64,000 nt of DNA from contig JAUILP010000008.1 in the NCBI GenBank assembly GCA_030432875.1, positions 1-64,000 on the forward strand. The letters are read 5' to 3'. The notes below the pieces were generated by a model. The model was not told the DNA's origin. It did not search any database and worked only from the letters and a program-made list of their open reading frames with translations. Each line of letters starts with the position of its first letter. Position 1 is the first letter of the stretch. The stretch is from Oligoflexia bacterium. GTDB taxonomy: Bacteria; Bdellovibrionota_B; Oligoflexia; Oligoflexales; JAGOVF01. The position numbers and the translations under genes were made by a program. Positions 16,427-26,216 of this stretch are shown one piece after another.

Positions 16427-16960
16427 ATGAGCTTCAGCACCGTATTAAAAATTGATTACCAGTATTATTTTTGGTTACTTCCCGTTACTTCGCTCGTACT
16501 TCGTGGCAGTACCGTAAATATTAACCTGCTAGAGCAGCATCTTCCTACCTCCCTCTCGCTAAATCAGTTAAGTGAGTATCTCAAAACGTTTTCTGCAAAA
16601 CTCTCCCTTATTCTGTCACAGGTAACCGATGATGGAGATTATGGTAACAAAAGTGACTTTAGTTTATTACAGGGACGTGACCATGATGCAAATGTAGCAA
16701 ATCTCCTGAGTATCATGAGTCATGCTAAACACCGACGAAGTCATATAGAAAAGAAAACGAGCCTTATAGACCAGACTGACTCAATCACAGGCTATGAAAG
16801 CGACGACGAAGATCCCCCCCCGCAAAACGATGAAAGCATATTAGGAGTAACCCCTTGTCTATTATCTGAGATTTCGGTGCATGAACATGGCGTCATTCTT
16901 TCCCTTACATTAGATATTGAAGAAAAACATAATACAGGATCACTAAAAAAATTTTTATGA
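16427..16960 (+). CDS. Hypothetical protein coupled to panP
   Basis: From the ATG at 16427 (AGGGA upstream) the protein has 177 residues. It begins with MSFSTVLKIDYQYYFWLLPVTSLVLRG and has a highly acidic centre (GYESDDEDPPPQNDES, about 120-138) and a short C-terminal beta region. No family is recognised. Its stop codon overlaps the panP start (ATGA at 16957-16960), so it is translationally coupled to panP and may have a related or accessory role. That link is inference only. Confidence 0.7.
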   Translation: MSFSTVLKIDYQYYFWLLPVTSLVLRGSTVNINLLEQHLPTSLSLNQLSEYLKTFSAKLSLILSQVTDDGDYGNKSDFSLLQGRDHDANVANLLSIMSHAKHRRSHIEKKTSLIDQTDSITGYESDDEDPPPQNDESILGVTPCLLSEISVHEHGVILSLTLDIEEKHNTGSLKKFL

Positions 16961-18633
16961 AAGCACCTATAACTCATTTAGGCCATCAGGACCCGCCCAA
17001 AAAAACCAAACCCGCGTATGCTAACTATGAAAATATGCTTAAGGTTTTTACGGCTCCCGAAACAAAAGATTCAACCTTAAGTAAAATCGAAGCCGAAATT
17101 AGCGAGAATTTACTGGGCTACTTAAGACAAACCATCGTGGCCGGGGATTTAACACCCCAAGATCTAGAAAAAGATTTTAGCGATCCCGTGATCAATGAAA
17201 ATCCTATTTTTGTTTCAGAGCAGGCAGAGTTTCTGCTTAAAAAAGTGGTTGCCCAGTCGGTGCATACTTCATCACCTGCTTTTATTGGGCACATGACCTC
17301 TGCGCTCCCCTATTTTATGTTACCCCTGGCTAAGATTATGTTTGCCCTAAACCAAAATCTAGTAAAAATCGAAACGTCAAAAGCCTTTACCCCCTTAGAG
17401 CGCCAAGTTATCGGGATGCTCCATCGCCTCATTTATAAGTTTCCCAGTTCTTTCTATGCTCGCCATATCCAAAGCCAGGATACCTCACTTGGAGCTTTTG
17501 GCTCTGGTGGCACGGTTGCTAATATCACGTCCTTGTGGGTCGCACGGAACTATCTCCTGAGAAGGCGCGGTACTTTTGCGGGTATCAGAAAACTCGGCCT
17601 ATTTGAAGCCATGCGCCAGCGCGGTTTTAATGACCTAGCTCTTGTTATGTCTGAACGAGCCCATTATTCTCTGAGAAAAGCTTCAGACCTCCTGGGGATT
17701 GGTTCTCGTTATGTGATAAAGATTCCGGTTAATTCGTCACAGAAGATCGATTTGGATGAGTTAAAAAGAAATATTACTCAGCTAAAAGAAAATAAAATTG
17801 GCATCATTGCCGTTGTTGGGGTTGCAGGGGCCACTGAAACTGGCACTGTTGATGACCTCGAGGCCATGAGTGAAATCACGCAAAAAGAGCGCCTTCACTT
17901 CCATGTTGACGCAGCATGGGGTGGCCCAACTCTGTTTTCTGAGCAGCATAGTCATTTGCTTAAAGGCATCGAAAAAGCAGACTCTGTTACCTTCGATGCG
18001 CATAAACAGCTCTATGTCCCGGTCGGCGCTGGCATTTCCTTATATCGTAATCCCCATCACCTAGACCACATTGAAAATCATGCTGCGTATATTATCAGGC
18101 AGGGATCTCGGGATTTGGGTAAAAATACTCTTGAAGGTACCCGCCAAGGTATGGCGCTTCTCGTTCACTCCGCTTTACGCATCATTGGTTCCAAAGGCTT
18201 TGAAATTCTCATCGATCTTGGTATTGCGCACGCCAAATTATTCGCCCAAATGATAGAAAGTGACGGGAATTTTGAATTACTCCTTAAGCCCGAACTTAAC
18301 CTTATCAATTACCGCTACGTACCCAAAGAGCTCAAAGAATTTCTAAGTATAAAAAATGCAAAATCAGTCAAAATTAATGAATTTCTCAACAAACTGACCA
18401 TTGCCATACAAAAAGAGCAGAGAGCGCAAGGCAAAACATTCGTGTCGCGCACAAGTCTTATGTTCTCACAATATGAGAAACAAAAAATCACCGTTTTTCG
18501 GGCGGTGATCTCAAATCCTTTAACGGAGGAGCGTATACTCCATCAAGTTTTAGAGGAACAAAAGGAAATTGCAAAAAATTTGCTCATGACTAAAGAGCAT
18601 AATCTTGAAAAATTTGTGAACAAACTAAGCTGA
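16957..18633 (+). CDS. panP: PLP-dependent aspartate 1-decarboxylase
   Basis: The enzyme belongs to the group II PLP decarboxylases. It is closest in style to PanP, the PLP form of aspartate 1-decarboxylase that makes beta-alanine for pantothenate and coenzyme A in organisms lacking pyruvoyl PanD. Conserved blocks include SVHTSSPAFIGHMTSALPYF, LNQNLVKIETSKAFTPLERQ and GAFGSGGTVANIT. The PLP-binding Lys is K350 (FDAHKQLYVP) and the ring-contacting Asp is D318 (HVDAAWGG). The length of 558 aa matches the PanP family. The start overlaps the previous gene. Glutamate or diaminobutyrate decarboxylation is the alternative within the superfamily. Confidence 0.9.
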   Translation: MKAPITHLGHQDPPKKTKPAYANYENMLKVFTAPETKDSTLSKIEAEISENLLGYLRQTIVAGDLTPQDLEKDFSDPVINENPIFVSEQAEFLLKKVVAQSVHTSSPAFIGHMTSALPYFMLPLAKIMFALNQNLVKIETSKAFTPLERQVIGMLHRLIYKFPSSFYARHIQSQDTSLGAFGSGGTVANITSLWVARNYLLRRRGTFAGIRKLGLFEAMRQRGFNDLALVMSERAHYSLRKASDLLGIGSRYVIKIPVNSSQKIDLDELKRNITQLKENKIGIIAVVGVAGATETGTVDDLEAMSEITQKERLHFHVDAAWGGPTLFSEQHSHLLKGIEKADSVTFDAHKQLYVPVGAGISLYRNPHHLDHIENHAAYIIRQGSRDLGKNTLEGTRQGMALLVHSALRIIGSKGFEILIDLGIAHAKLFAQMIESDGNFELLLKPELNLINYRYVPKELKEFLSIKNAKSVKINEFLNKLTIAIQKEQRAQGKTFVSRTSLMFSQYEKQKITVFRAVISNPLTEERILHQVLEEQKEIAKNLLMTKEHNLEKFVNKLS

Positions 18634-18682
18634 TAACAAAACATGAAAATTGTGGGCTAAGTATGTTCACAGTAGCATTAGA

Positions 18683-19120
18683 TTAAGGTATTCTCATGAT
18701 AACCTTGACATTGCTATCAGCATGTTCACTACTGATATAGCCAATCGCAGTCTGCTCTCTTTTCACCAAATCAATGACATCGCGGTCATTTTGCAGCTGC
18801 CGAGGGGCATTACCTCTCCCAGTAAAAATAAGTTTAGCCCAATAAGCTTTGATTTCATTGTCGGGTTTGCCAACGACTTTTTTATAAAATATATCACGAA
18901 TTTTTTTTCCTTTCTGATCTATGGGCATAATTTTTTCACCGGAGGGTAAAGACTTAAGTTTACCAAGGTAAATTTTCTTTAATCTGACCATATCGATATC
19001 AGTAAGCTCACTGCCTTTATTGGCAACGACAATAACACTATTTTTTTTACCATTTTGCGCGAACAAGCTATGAGCCATCCCGAAAATCAGAAACTCCAGA
19101 ATGAGAAACCTAAAAAACAT
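18683..19120 (-). CDS. Periplasmic phosphate-binding-like (PstS-type) small protein
   Basis: The product (145 aa) has a signal peptide ending near SLFAQ. The body NSVIVVANKGSELTDIDMVRLKKIYLGK and TGRGNAPRQLQNDRDVIDLVKREQTAIGYISS matches the PBP-like domain of small phosphate-ABC-type substrate-binding proteins. These are often encoded next to porins and sensor kinases rather than ABC permeases, as here. GAGG lies five bases before the ATG. It follows the porin gene by 15 bases, so the two form an operon. A ligand other than phosphate is quite possible; no permease or ATPase gene is nearby. Confidence 0.8.
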   Translation of the reverse strand: MFFRFLILEFLIFGMAHSLFAQNGKKNSVIVVANKGSELTDIDMVRLKKIYLGKLKSLPSGEKIMPIDQKGKKIRDIFYKKVVGKPDNEIKAYWAKLIFTGRGNAPRQLQNDRDVIDLVKREQTAIGYISSEHADSNVKVIMRIP

Positions 19121-19135
19121 GTCACCCTCAAAAGC

Positions 19136-20398
19136 TTAAAAGGTTATATCGATTGCTGCTTTAACCTCTACCGTACCATTTATATCTTCAGGGATAGAGC
19201 CATCAGCGTTGCGATTAAATATCCCGATTTTACCATCTTTTATAAAAATCTTTTGTGCCGAAATTTTACCCACAATCTGACTCGTGACACTATATTTAAT
19301 CCCCACCATATGCGAAGTTTGATCACCGCCGAGTACTAATTGGCTCTCCGGGGCTTTGAGACTAGCATAGGTATAATGTGGCAAAAGTTTTTTTATTTTA
19401 TATCCCAAAGTCGTATAAAATGCCTGGTGACCAATTGCCTGCGCAGACTGGAGAGTAGCCGCTCCCTGCAGTTTTATAAAATCCTGCACATCGCTTGCCG
19501 ATGGCTGAGCTCCTGTGGCCATTTCACTTTCTATTTTTTGTTGTAGGGCACCCGCGCCTAATTGGTAAGGCAAAGCATCTTCAGCTCTTCTCGCGTCTGA
19601 TCTTTTCTCCTCAATTTTTGCATATTCACTAAAGAAAACCCAGCCACCGTAATCTATTGTTGCTCCTGCTGACATCGCTTCTATAGGCCATTTTTCAATA
19701 CCAAAATTTGGTACATTTGCTCTTACTTGGAGGTAACCAAGTCGGCAGAGAAGCCAGTCATTTGACCAAAGCAAATAAGCTCCCATCAAATTATCCCCTT
19801 TGACGACTGTTGGCTCACTAAACAGAGGATTATCGAAAACGTTATCAACACCACCGGCATAAACCTCTAGCGACAAATAATTTTCGCTAATTATTTCATT
19901 CTTAAAATTCATACTCACGCCTGAATACGTCCTGACCGGTGTGATATAATAAACCTCCGTTGGTGGATTAACCCAAGGATATGTCACACCAATATCAACA
20001 GAATCAGATAGGAGCCAAAGAGGTGAACTTTGTTTGCCAAACCGCATACTAAACCAGTCCCTCGGCTCAAACGTCGCAAAAAACCAGTCCGCTGTCGTTG
20101 TAAAATGGAAATCGCCCCCTCCCGCTAAAAACTGACCATTAACACGCCAATAGGGATCAATTTCCGTAGCGATATTAAGTCCGAGGACATTGTGATTGAC
20201 AAAATTTGGTGTTTGATTAATGCGTTCCCGATAGAGCGCCTTATTGTCACTAGCGGTAACTTGGGATCTCATAAAGCCATTAAATCTCAAATTATCAAAA
20301 TTTTGCGCAACGCTGAACGATGAACGAAAAAAAAACAGAGATAAAAAAATCCCAAAAAATGTACTCGGCCAGAAGCAGCAAATATTTCTTTTGCGCAT
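19136..20398 (-). CDS. Porin, outer-membrane beta-barrel
   Basis: The protein has 420 aa with a signal peptide (FFGIFLSLFFFRSSFSVAQ) and about 390 residues of alternating strands, for example LRFNGFMRSQVT, WFFATFEPRDWFSMRFGKQ and a final strand VEVKAAIDITF ending in Phe, as expected of Bam-dependent barrels. One helical loop (about 280-330) is Ala/Gln-rich (GAGALQQKIESEMATG). AAGGAA precedes the ATG. It is co-transcribed with the small binding-like protein downstream, and the large kinase gene ends 210 bases upstream on the same strand. The cluster suggests signal-controlled uptake of a small solute, which is inference. Confidence 0.85.
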   Translation of the reverse strand: MRKRNICCFWPSTFFGIFLSLFFFRSSFSVAQNFDNLRFNGFMRSQVTASDNKALYRERINQTPNFVNHNVLGLNIATEIDPYWRVNGQFLAGGGDFHFTTTADWFFATFEPRDWFSMRFGKQSSPLWLLSDSVDIGVTYPWVNPPTEVYYITPVRTYSGVSMNFKNEIISENYLSLEVYAGGVDNVFDNPLFSEPTVVKGDNLMGAYLLWSNDWLLCRLGYLQVRANVPNFGIEKWPIEAMSAGATIDYGGWVFFSEYAKIEEKRSDARRAEDALPYQLGAGALQQKIESEMATGAQPSASDVQDFIKLQGAATLQSAQAIGHQAFYTTLGYKIKKLLPHYTYASLKAPESQLVLGGDQTSHMVGIKYSVTSQIVGKISAQKIFIKDGKIGIFNRNADGSIPEDINGTVEVKAAIDITF

Positions 20399-20607
20399 GA
20401 AAAAAATTCCTTTTAAATCATTAGTGGATTATATAAAGAGTTTTCATGAATGGAGAAGTTTTGTCAATAAAATAGTAGGGCTACGCAATATGAGGAGAAC
20501 GACTAGGAGGAATTCATTTAAAGTAATAGCAAAGAGAAATAGCAAACATAAAAACGATAAGTCCATTAAAGTGGAGTTTCTCGATTAAAAAATAGGAGAT
20601 AAATCTC

Positions 20608-23600
20608 TTAGGCAGACCGTTTTAAATCTTTTTGATAATTTTTCTTTGTATATAGATCAGCCTGAGACTGCATATTGAAATATTTATAAGATGACTCAAG
20701 AATCACAAACCCCATCGCCTCATCTATATCATCAATAAAATCTAGAAAGGTAATATTCATAGATTCATCGATATTCTTTTTTTCATAGCTACCGCCACCA
20801 ATAACAAAGAGCAAGATATTGGGAGACATATTAAAATCACGATCTTTATTGAGTTCAGAATAGATACTATTGTCTATAACCATGATATAATTTGATTTTT
20901 TGTCACTCAATAGATTTTTTAATTTACTAAGATAGGCCGGGACTATGTACTCTCCAAATAATTGCCATTTTATATTCAGACGCGCGAAACTTTTATGTAT
21001 AAGAGAATTATCTTTAGCTGTCATAGTAACGACTCGCATAGGTGGCGGCGTATAATCAATGCGCCACTCATTAAAGTCAAATTTCAGAGATTTTTCAGAA
21101 AACCTGAGCAGTGGCGCCGACGGCGAGTGAAATGCCTTATCTTCTTTAAGAACTACATTGATATAACGGATAACCTCATTTGGGGCTACCAAAGACCCTT
21201 GGTCCTTACCAAATACAAGTTTGGCACTTCGCGAAGATTCTGGGTATCTTAAAGTTGTTTCGCTCATCAGCAAAAAAAATTGATTTAGCCAATTTAATCT
21301 CTCATTATTTTTATCTAAAACCCATGTTTCCTTGATACTACTTCCGGCAATTATGGCAGGATTTTGAATTTCTAGAGCGCCAAAACTAAAATTGGCGAGC
21401 ATGACATCAATTTCATGCCTTAAACACCATAACTTTTCACCAATTCCCTCTCCAGACGGTAAGGGCAGAGTCAACACAAACTCAGTAAATTTACCGGCCT
21501 CACTTTCCACCCTAACATTTCCGCCCCCCTCAGCTATTTGATGCCTAACCGCATCAAGACCAACACCCCGTCCAGATATAGATGTGACTTTAGGGGCCAT
21601 AGAAAAACTTGGGTCAAAAATCAGGTTCCGCGCTTCACCCTCAGAATGAGTTATCGGCTCCTGAGAAGAAAATATTCCAAGGCTTTTAGCCTTTTCTATG
21701 ATCTTTTGAGAATCAAGTCCATTACCGTCATCGCGTATTTTTATTTCTAGATCAGATGAAATTTTACGCCATGAAATAAGCAAGGTCCCGGTAGCATCCT
21801 TTCCAGCTTGTATGCGATTTTCTGCTTTTTCCAAACCATGATCAACGGCATTGCGCACGAGATGAATCAGTGAGTTATTTATTATGCTATACTGCTCATT
21901 CGTGAGTTTTATATTGTCTCCATATAAGTAGACCCTAATTTTTTTGCCCAATTCGTCAGCGATTGATATTGCTTCTTTTTTAAAACAATCCATAATGGTT
22001 TGCATATCCGGTGACAAATTTTGTAATGAGCGTCTATTTATATGAAACAGCATTTGCCACATTTCGTGATTAATGGTTTTATAATTTTGCCACATATGTT
22101 TGAGCGCTTTATAGAGTCCGCTTTTAATCTCAATAAAAAATTGATGATTTAATGCCTCAGATTCCTGCGCACTAGAACCAAATAGCTCATCAAACAACCT
22201 TTTATAGTTAAATAATTCATCCCGCAAGCTTTCAATATTGCCCATAATTGTGGCTACATGTTCACTATTGTAATCAAAAGAATTTCGCACACTTTCTAAA
22301 CTCTCTTCAATTTGATGGCACATATCCTGAATTTTCATCAAGCGAAAAAGACGTGCATTTCCTTTTATCGTATGGGCGGCGCGGTAAATATCCTGCCAGT
22401 CCAACACAGGAATGGAATTTGACACCTCCTTCTTATTTTGGAATTTAGCATGCAATTTATAAATGATATTTAGGGTTTCATCATAAAATTTTTCAAACAA
22501 GTTACCCTTTAGATTAATGAGCTGGCTTATGCGCTCCAAATCTGCCTGCTTTTGAGCTGCAATTTTCTGGAGTTTTTTTAGATGAGAAACATCTTCCATA
22601 ATGAGCATTATCCGGGTCGTATTTCCTTCTGGCGAAAATATTGGCTCGAAGCTGATTTTAATGTCTTTTTCCGATCCTTGAACAGAAATTTTTATTTCAC
22701 TAGGGAGCTCTTCTTGTAAAACCTCCCATTGGACTTTAGGAGCTTCCATCAATATAGAAAAATAAAAATCAAGCTTGCTGCGAAATTCTTCTTTATTGCC
22801 AATTATACTCCCTGAAATTAGATCAAGGACATTGCGCCCTGTAAAATCCGCTTTATCCTCGAGAAGTATATTGATAAATGATGAATACTCAGGATTAACG
22901 AGTAAGTCTTGGTCAAACGTCAATATTGCTTGTTTCATGTTGTTGAGCATCTCGGCCAAGGCGAATTTTACAGCCCCTAATTCTTTCGTTCTTTCAGCAA
23001 CAAATAGTTCCAATGATTCGTTGTATTTTTCTAGTTTACGCCTGCTATCATTAACTGCCGAGAGTAGATGATTAAAAGCCACCGATAAAGAACCCATTTC
23101 ATCATTTGTGCTGACACGAATTCGTTTGCTTAGGTCCCCTGAAACAATAATTTCTTCCGTTAAGCTCTTTAATTTTGAAATAGGACTCGAAATGCTTCTG
23201 GCAAAGAAAAAGCCTAGGGGAATAAAAATTAAGAGTGCAAATAAACTAAGTGTTAAAACAATGCCATTTATTTTTTTTACGCTTGAAAAGGCTAATGATT
23301 CAGGCTGCGCTAATGTTACGTGTAACTTTCCCTCATATCCCCTAAGTGGGACGTCAAGAGGAATAGAAGCGACTATAATTTTTTCAACAGCCTTGTTAAT
23401 CACCGAAAATGTTTTTTCTGTAGACTCTGAAAAATGGAATATTTTTGCAAAGGGCATCCTAAAAACATTTTCAACTCCAAATATCAAGCGATTTTCTAAA
23501 CTAAAATATATGTTATACTTTTGCTGGCCTGAGTCGGAAGCTGCACTATTTTTAAGCAAAATATTGTCCAGTACCGAGCGATTTAAAAGAATAATCATAA

Positions 23601-24255
23601 CGCCAAGCGACTTTGTTTCATCAAAATAATTTTTAATAGGAAGCATGTAATAATTTTCTTGCTTCTTACTACTTAAAGAAGCATATTCATTCTTATTTTC
23701 GTATACATCCTTTAAATTAAGAAAAGGTACTTGCGTCACCATCTGCGCGAATTTTTTTTGAGCATTTATCGTTTCCAGTTTTACAGGCTCATCGACATCA
23801 CCAAGCTGCTCCATAAATTTGACATTTGTCGTTGTGATAAAACCAGTTTCATAATTCATCACGACAATATCTTCAACGATAGCATGAGCATCTTTAAGGT
23901 TTTTTATATAAGTTGCTATATTTAGCTCATCATCGCGTTTTAAAATATCCATAAAGACAAAATTGCTCGCCCAAGACGTTGAATTTTCCTTTAATACTGA
24001 TAATTTACTTTCGAGACTAATTCGGTAAAAATCTAATTTATCTCTAAACGACTCGCCGATCTGTTCTTTCAGAGCATTATTGAGAAAATAGTAAACAGAA
24101 ATCCCGACACTCATGGTTGGAATCAACGTGGCAAGAATTATTATGGAGAGAAATTTCTTGCTAATACTCACACGTGGTCCTATTTGATATGATTTTCTAT
24201 AACATTGGGCAAAATAATTTTTGGGAAATTTTAAAAATCCCTTTGTGATAGCCAT
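20608..24255 (-). CDS. Large membrane-bound CheA-like histidine kinase with HAMP, PAS and HPt domains
   Basis: Domains in order over 1215 residues: a membrane segment (about 36-56), an extracytoplasmic sensor region (57-330), a second membrane segment (about 332-352), HAMP (353-405), a coiled segment ending LFVAERTKELG, a PAS-like domain (430-560), an HPt domain with phospho-acceptor H628 (AAHTIKGNAR), then a CheA-type HATPase with N box NSLIHLVRNAVDHG (about 790), G1 DDGNGLD and G2 GRGVGLDAVR (about 895). After the ATPase come about 300 residues with a receiver-like feel (SNYIMVIDNSIYS, NILLFVIGGGSYE) but no convincing phosphoacceptor. There is no CheW-like domain. It is likely to sense an envelope cue and control the adjacent porin pair or an unlinked response regulator. 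Confidence 0.85.
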   Translation of the reverse strand: MAITKGFLKFPKNYFAQCYRKSYQIGPRVSISKKFLSIIILATLIPTMSVGISVYYFLNNALKEQIGESFRDKLDFYRISLESKLSVLKENSTSWASNFVFMDILKRDDELNIATYIKNLKDAHAIVEDIVVMNYETGFITTTNVKFMEQLGDVDEPVKLETINAQKKFAQMVTQVPFLNLKDVYENKNEYASLSSKKQENYYMLPIKNYFDETKSLGVMIILLNRSVLDNILLKNSAASDSGQQKYNIYFSLENRLIFGVENVFRMPFAKIFHFSESTEKTFSVINKAVEKIIVASIPLDVPLRGYEGKLHVTLAQPESLAFSSVKKINGIVLTLSLFALLIFIPLGFFFARSISSPISKLKSLTEEIIVSGDLSKRIRVSTNDEMGSLSVAFNHLLSAVNDSRRKLEKYNESLELFVAERTKELGAVKFALAEMLNNMKQAILTFDQDLLVNPEYSSFINILLEDKADFTGRNVLDLISGSIIGNKEEFRSKLDFYFSILMEAPKVQWEVLQEELPSEIKISVQGSEKDIKISFEPIFSPEGNTTRIMLIMEDVSHLKKLQKIAAQKQADLERISQLINLKGNLFEKFYDETLNIIYKLHAKFQNKKEVSNSIPVLDWQDIYRAAHTIKGNARLFRLMKIQDMCHQIEESLESVRNSFDYNSEHVATIMGNIESLRDELFNYKRLFDELFGSSAQESEALNHQFFIEIKSGLYKALKHMWQNYKTINHEMWQMLFHINRRSLQNLSPDMQTIMDCFKKEAISIADELGKKIRVYLYGDNIKLTNEQYSIINNSLIHLVRNAVDHGLEKAENRIQAGKDATGTLLISWRKISSDLEIKIRDDGNGLDSQKIIEKAKSLGIFSSQEPITHSEGEARNLIFDPSFSMAPKVTSISGRGVGLDAVRHQIAEGGGNVRVESEAGKFTEFVLTLPLPSGEGIGEKLWCLRHEIDVMLANFSFGALEIQNPAIIAGSSIKETWVLDKNNERLNWLNQFFLLMSETTLRYPESSRSAKLVFGKDQGSLVAPNEVIRYINVVLKEDKAFHSPSAPLLRFSEKSLKFDFNEWRIDYTPPPMRVVTMTAKDNSLIHKSFARLNIKWQLFGEYIVPAYLSKLKNLLSDKKSNYIMVIDNSIYSELNKDRDFNMSPNILLFVIGGGSYEKKNIDESMNITFLDFIDDIDEAMGFVILESSYKYFNMQSQADLYTKKNYQKDLKRSA

Positions 24256-24475
24256 TTCGGCAAGTAGACAGAGGTATTAAACTAAAGCAACAATAAATTT
24301 TTTGTCATCTAAACATAAAATTATTTTATTAATATTATATTTGGATACTTAGACACAAATCGATCTAGACCAATGTACGCCTGATTTGATCCTAACCACC
24401 TTTAAAGAGCCTATATGATATCAATATGATAGGTATTACTGTTGTTTATTGGCATGAATTTACCTAGCAAACGCC

Positions 24476-24618
24476 ATGGATAAGGCTATACGATCTGAAT
24501 CATCGGATAAAAAATGGAATTTGATAGCAGGTTTGCTTCCCACTAGCGGTAGATCCGGATGCGGTTACCTAAATAAAAGGATAGAAGAGACTATTTATTT
24601 ATTCTATAAACACCAGTT
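24476..24618 (+). pseudogene. Possible transposase N-terminal remnant
   Basis: A short plus-strand frame reads SSDKKWNLIAGLLPTSGRSGCG and NKRIEETIYLFYKHQF, which resembles the opening of IS5/IS4-superfamily transposases (T-D-x-x-W-x-x-I-x-x-L-L-P, then a Gly-rich turn, then an R-x-x-x-x-x-I-x-Y block). The following WRDLP region is absent and the frame runs into the antisense 3' end of the LRR gene. No terminal repeats were found. The match is short, so chance is not excluded. The rest of the spacer 24256-24475 shows only AT-rich DNA. Confidence 0.35.
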
Positions 24619-25860
24619 TTATTTGGAACAGATTTGCTCTAAACCTTTTGATTGCGCACTTGTAGGACAGGTCTCAGGGGTTTTATTAAGAAGCCCTGGG
24701 TTTCCGCCCAAATCTAAATCTATTTTTTTATCAAGCAAAGCCAGTCCACTTAGAGGCGAAAAATCTATTATATTATTAGCATTGAGATAAAGCTTTGTCA
24801 GGTTTTTCAGATCTTGGAGAGATGAAACGTCAGATATATCATTGTCAGATAGACTGAGATATTCCAGCTGCGGCATGGTCGCTAGGGCACTAATATCGAC
24901 TAGATCATTGCCATCTAACGTTAAATCAAGCACATTTTTTAATGAAATTATGGTGGAAAGATTTTCCTGTAGGATAGGGGTGAGCTCTCCGGAAGTATTC
25001 CTGTTTTGATTATTTAGGGTCAGTTCCTTAAGACGAGAATTACCTTGAAGCCAGCGATAATCATTGATAAATAAAGCATCTAAACCTAGACTTTGGAGCT
25101 TATCCAGACTGAGGATCAAGGTTGGATCTAGTCCTTGACGGAATTCCGTAGTGACCCCTAAAAAAAGTATCTTTAGAGTTCGGTGGCCCCTTAGAGAACT
25201 CACATCCATTGAGCTGCCATTTTTCATAATTGATAGTTCTAATAGACCATTATTGGCCGCTAGGATGCTTAAGTCACTTAGAGCATGCCCAGAAAACCTT
25301 ATTTTCTTAATATTGGTAAGCCTCCCCAGTGGGCTAAGATCGGTTATAGGCTTTGCCTCTTTAGATTTCGTCAAAGTGAGTATACTACGACCATCCATAG
25401 CTTCTAAATAATTAGCAACGTCTCGGCAGTCCGTCGCAGGTTCTTCTTTTTTCTTCTTTTTAGCGCCATCAACATATTCCCAAAGAGCCTGCACCGTTAT
25501 AGAAATAGACTCAGTCCCCATATCATGTTGGCAATATTCAAAAAATGTTTTTAACCCTGATAAGGCATCCTTTTGGACTGCTGCTACCGCGGGCTTATCT
25601 TTTTGTAAGTTTGAAGAGACCTCAGTATCTTGCAGCTCTGAGCCCTGAAGGGTATCATCTCCTGTAAGAGCGGGGCTTTCTAAGCTAGAAGCTTGACCAT
25701 CCGCTCCGGCATTGTCTGCAGCGGGAAGTTCGACTGTCTGATTTTGGTCTAGGGGTTTCTTGTTACTGCCAGAAGATCCACATGATAAAAAAGCTAAAGA
25801 TAGGGCAGCAAGGGCAAGGACGTTCAACATGTGGCGCCATAAAGATGGAGTAAAAGTCAT
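24619..25860 (-). CDS. Leucine-rich-repeat lipoprotein
   Basis: The ATG at 25860 is chosen because AAGGA lies eight bases upstream; a TTG seven codons earlier is the alternative. A lipoprotein signal ends in the lipobox FLSC, followed by a disordered acidic linker (to about residue 110, with a KKKKKEE stretch near 145). Residues about 165-390 carry SDS22/internalin-like leucine-rich repeats with the pattern L-x-x-L-x-L-x-x-N-x-I-x-D-x-S-x-L (LEYLSLSDNDISDVSSL, LTKLYLNANNIIDFSPL). It ends with a Cys-containing cap. It is probably a surface protein-binding lipoprotein. No operon partner is seen. Confidence 0.85.
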   Translation of the reverse strand: MTFTPSLWRHMLNVLALAALSLAFLSCGSSGSNKKPLDQNQTVELPAADNAGADGQASSLESPALTGDDTLQGSELQDTEVSSNLQKDKPAVAAVQKDALSGLKTFFEYCQHDMGTESISITVQALWEYVDGAKKKKKEEPATDCRDVANYLEAMDGRSILTLTKSKEAKPITDLSPLGRLTNIKKIRFSGHALSDLSILAANNGLLELSIMKNGSSMDVSSLRGHRTLKILFLGVTTEFRQGLDPTLILSLDKLQSLGLDALFINDYRWLQGNSRLKELTLNNQNRNTSGELTPILQENLSTIISLKNVLDLTLDGNDLVDISALATMPQLEYLSLSDNDISDVSSLQDLKNLTKLYLNANNIIDFSPLSGLALLDKKIDLDLGGNPGLLNKTPETCPTSAQSKGLEQICSK

Positions 25861-26216
25861 ACGATATATTCCTTGTTTCAAGTGATTGCCCCTCTAAAAT
25901 ATCATTTTTCCCATTTTTTTGCACATTATATACATTTTTTATATAATTTCAGATACTTAAGCAAATACTCGTCGAAAAACACTCAACTTAGTGGCAAATA
26001 TCCTCGCACCATAAAACTATAAGGGAATATGCCCAATAAAGTTGAAAAATAATAAAATATTCCGCTTTTTAGGGTTAAGCGACTCAGGCTAGCCCCCCAT
26101 AGACATCCCTTTCACTCTGTCTAAGTACCTCGTTATGGCTTATAAGACAAGGGTGAAATGGTGAAAATTAATGATTTTTAGTTTTTTAGGGAGGAACAGA
26201 AGTGTTGAGACGGAAA
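25861..26216. other. Non-coding spacer
   Basis: This AT-rich region lies between the start of the LRR gene and the end of smpB, both on the minus strand. It must contain the LRR promoter. No reading frame, RNA or clear terminator was recognised. Confidence 0.4.
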
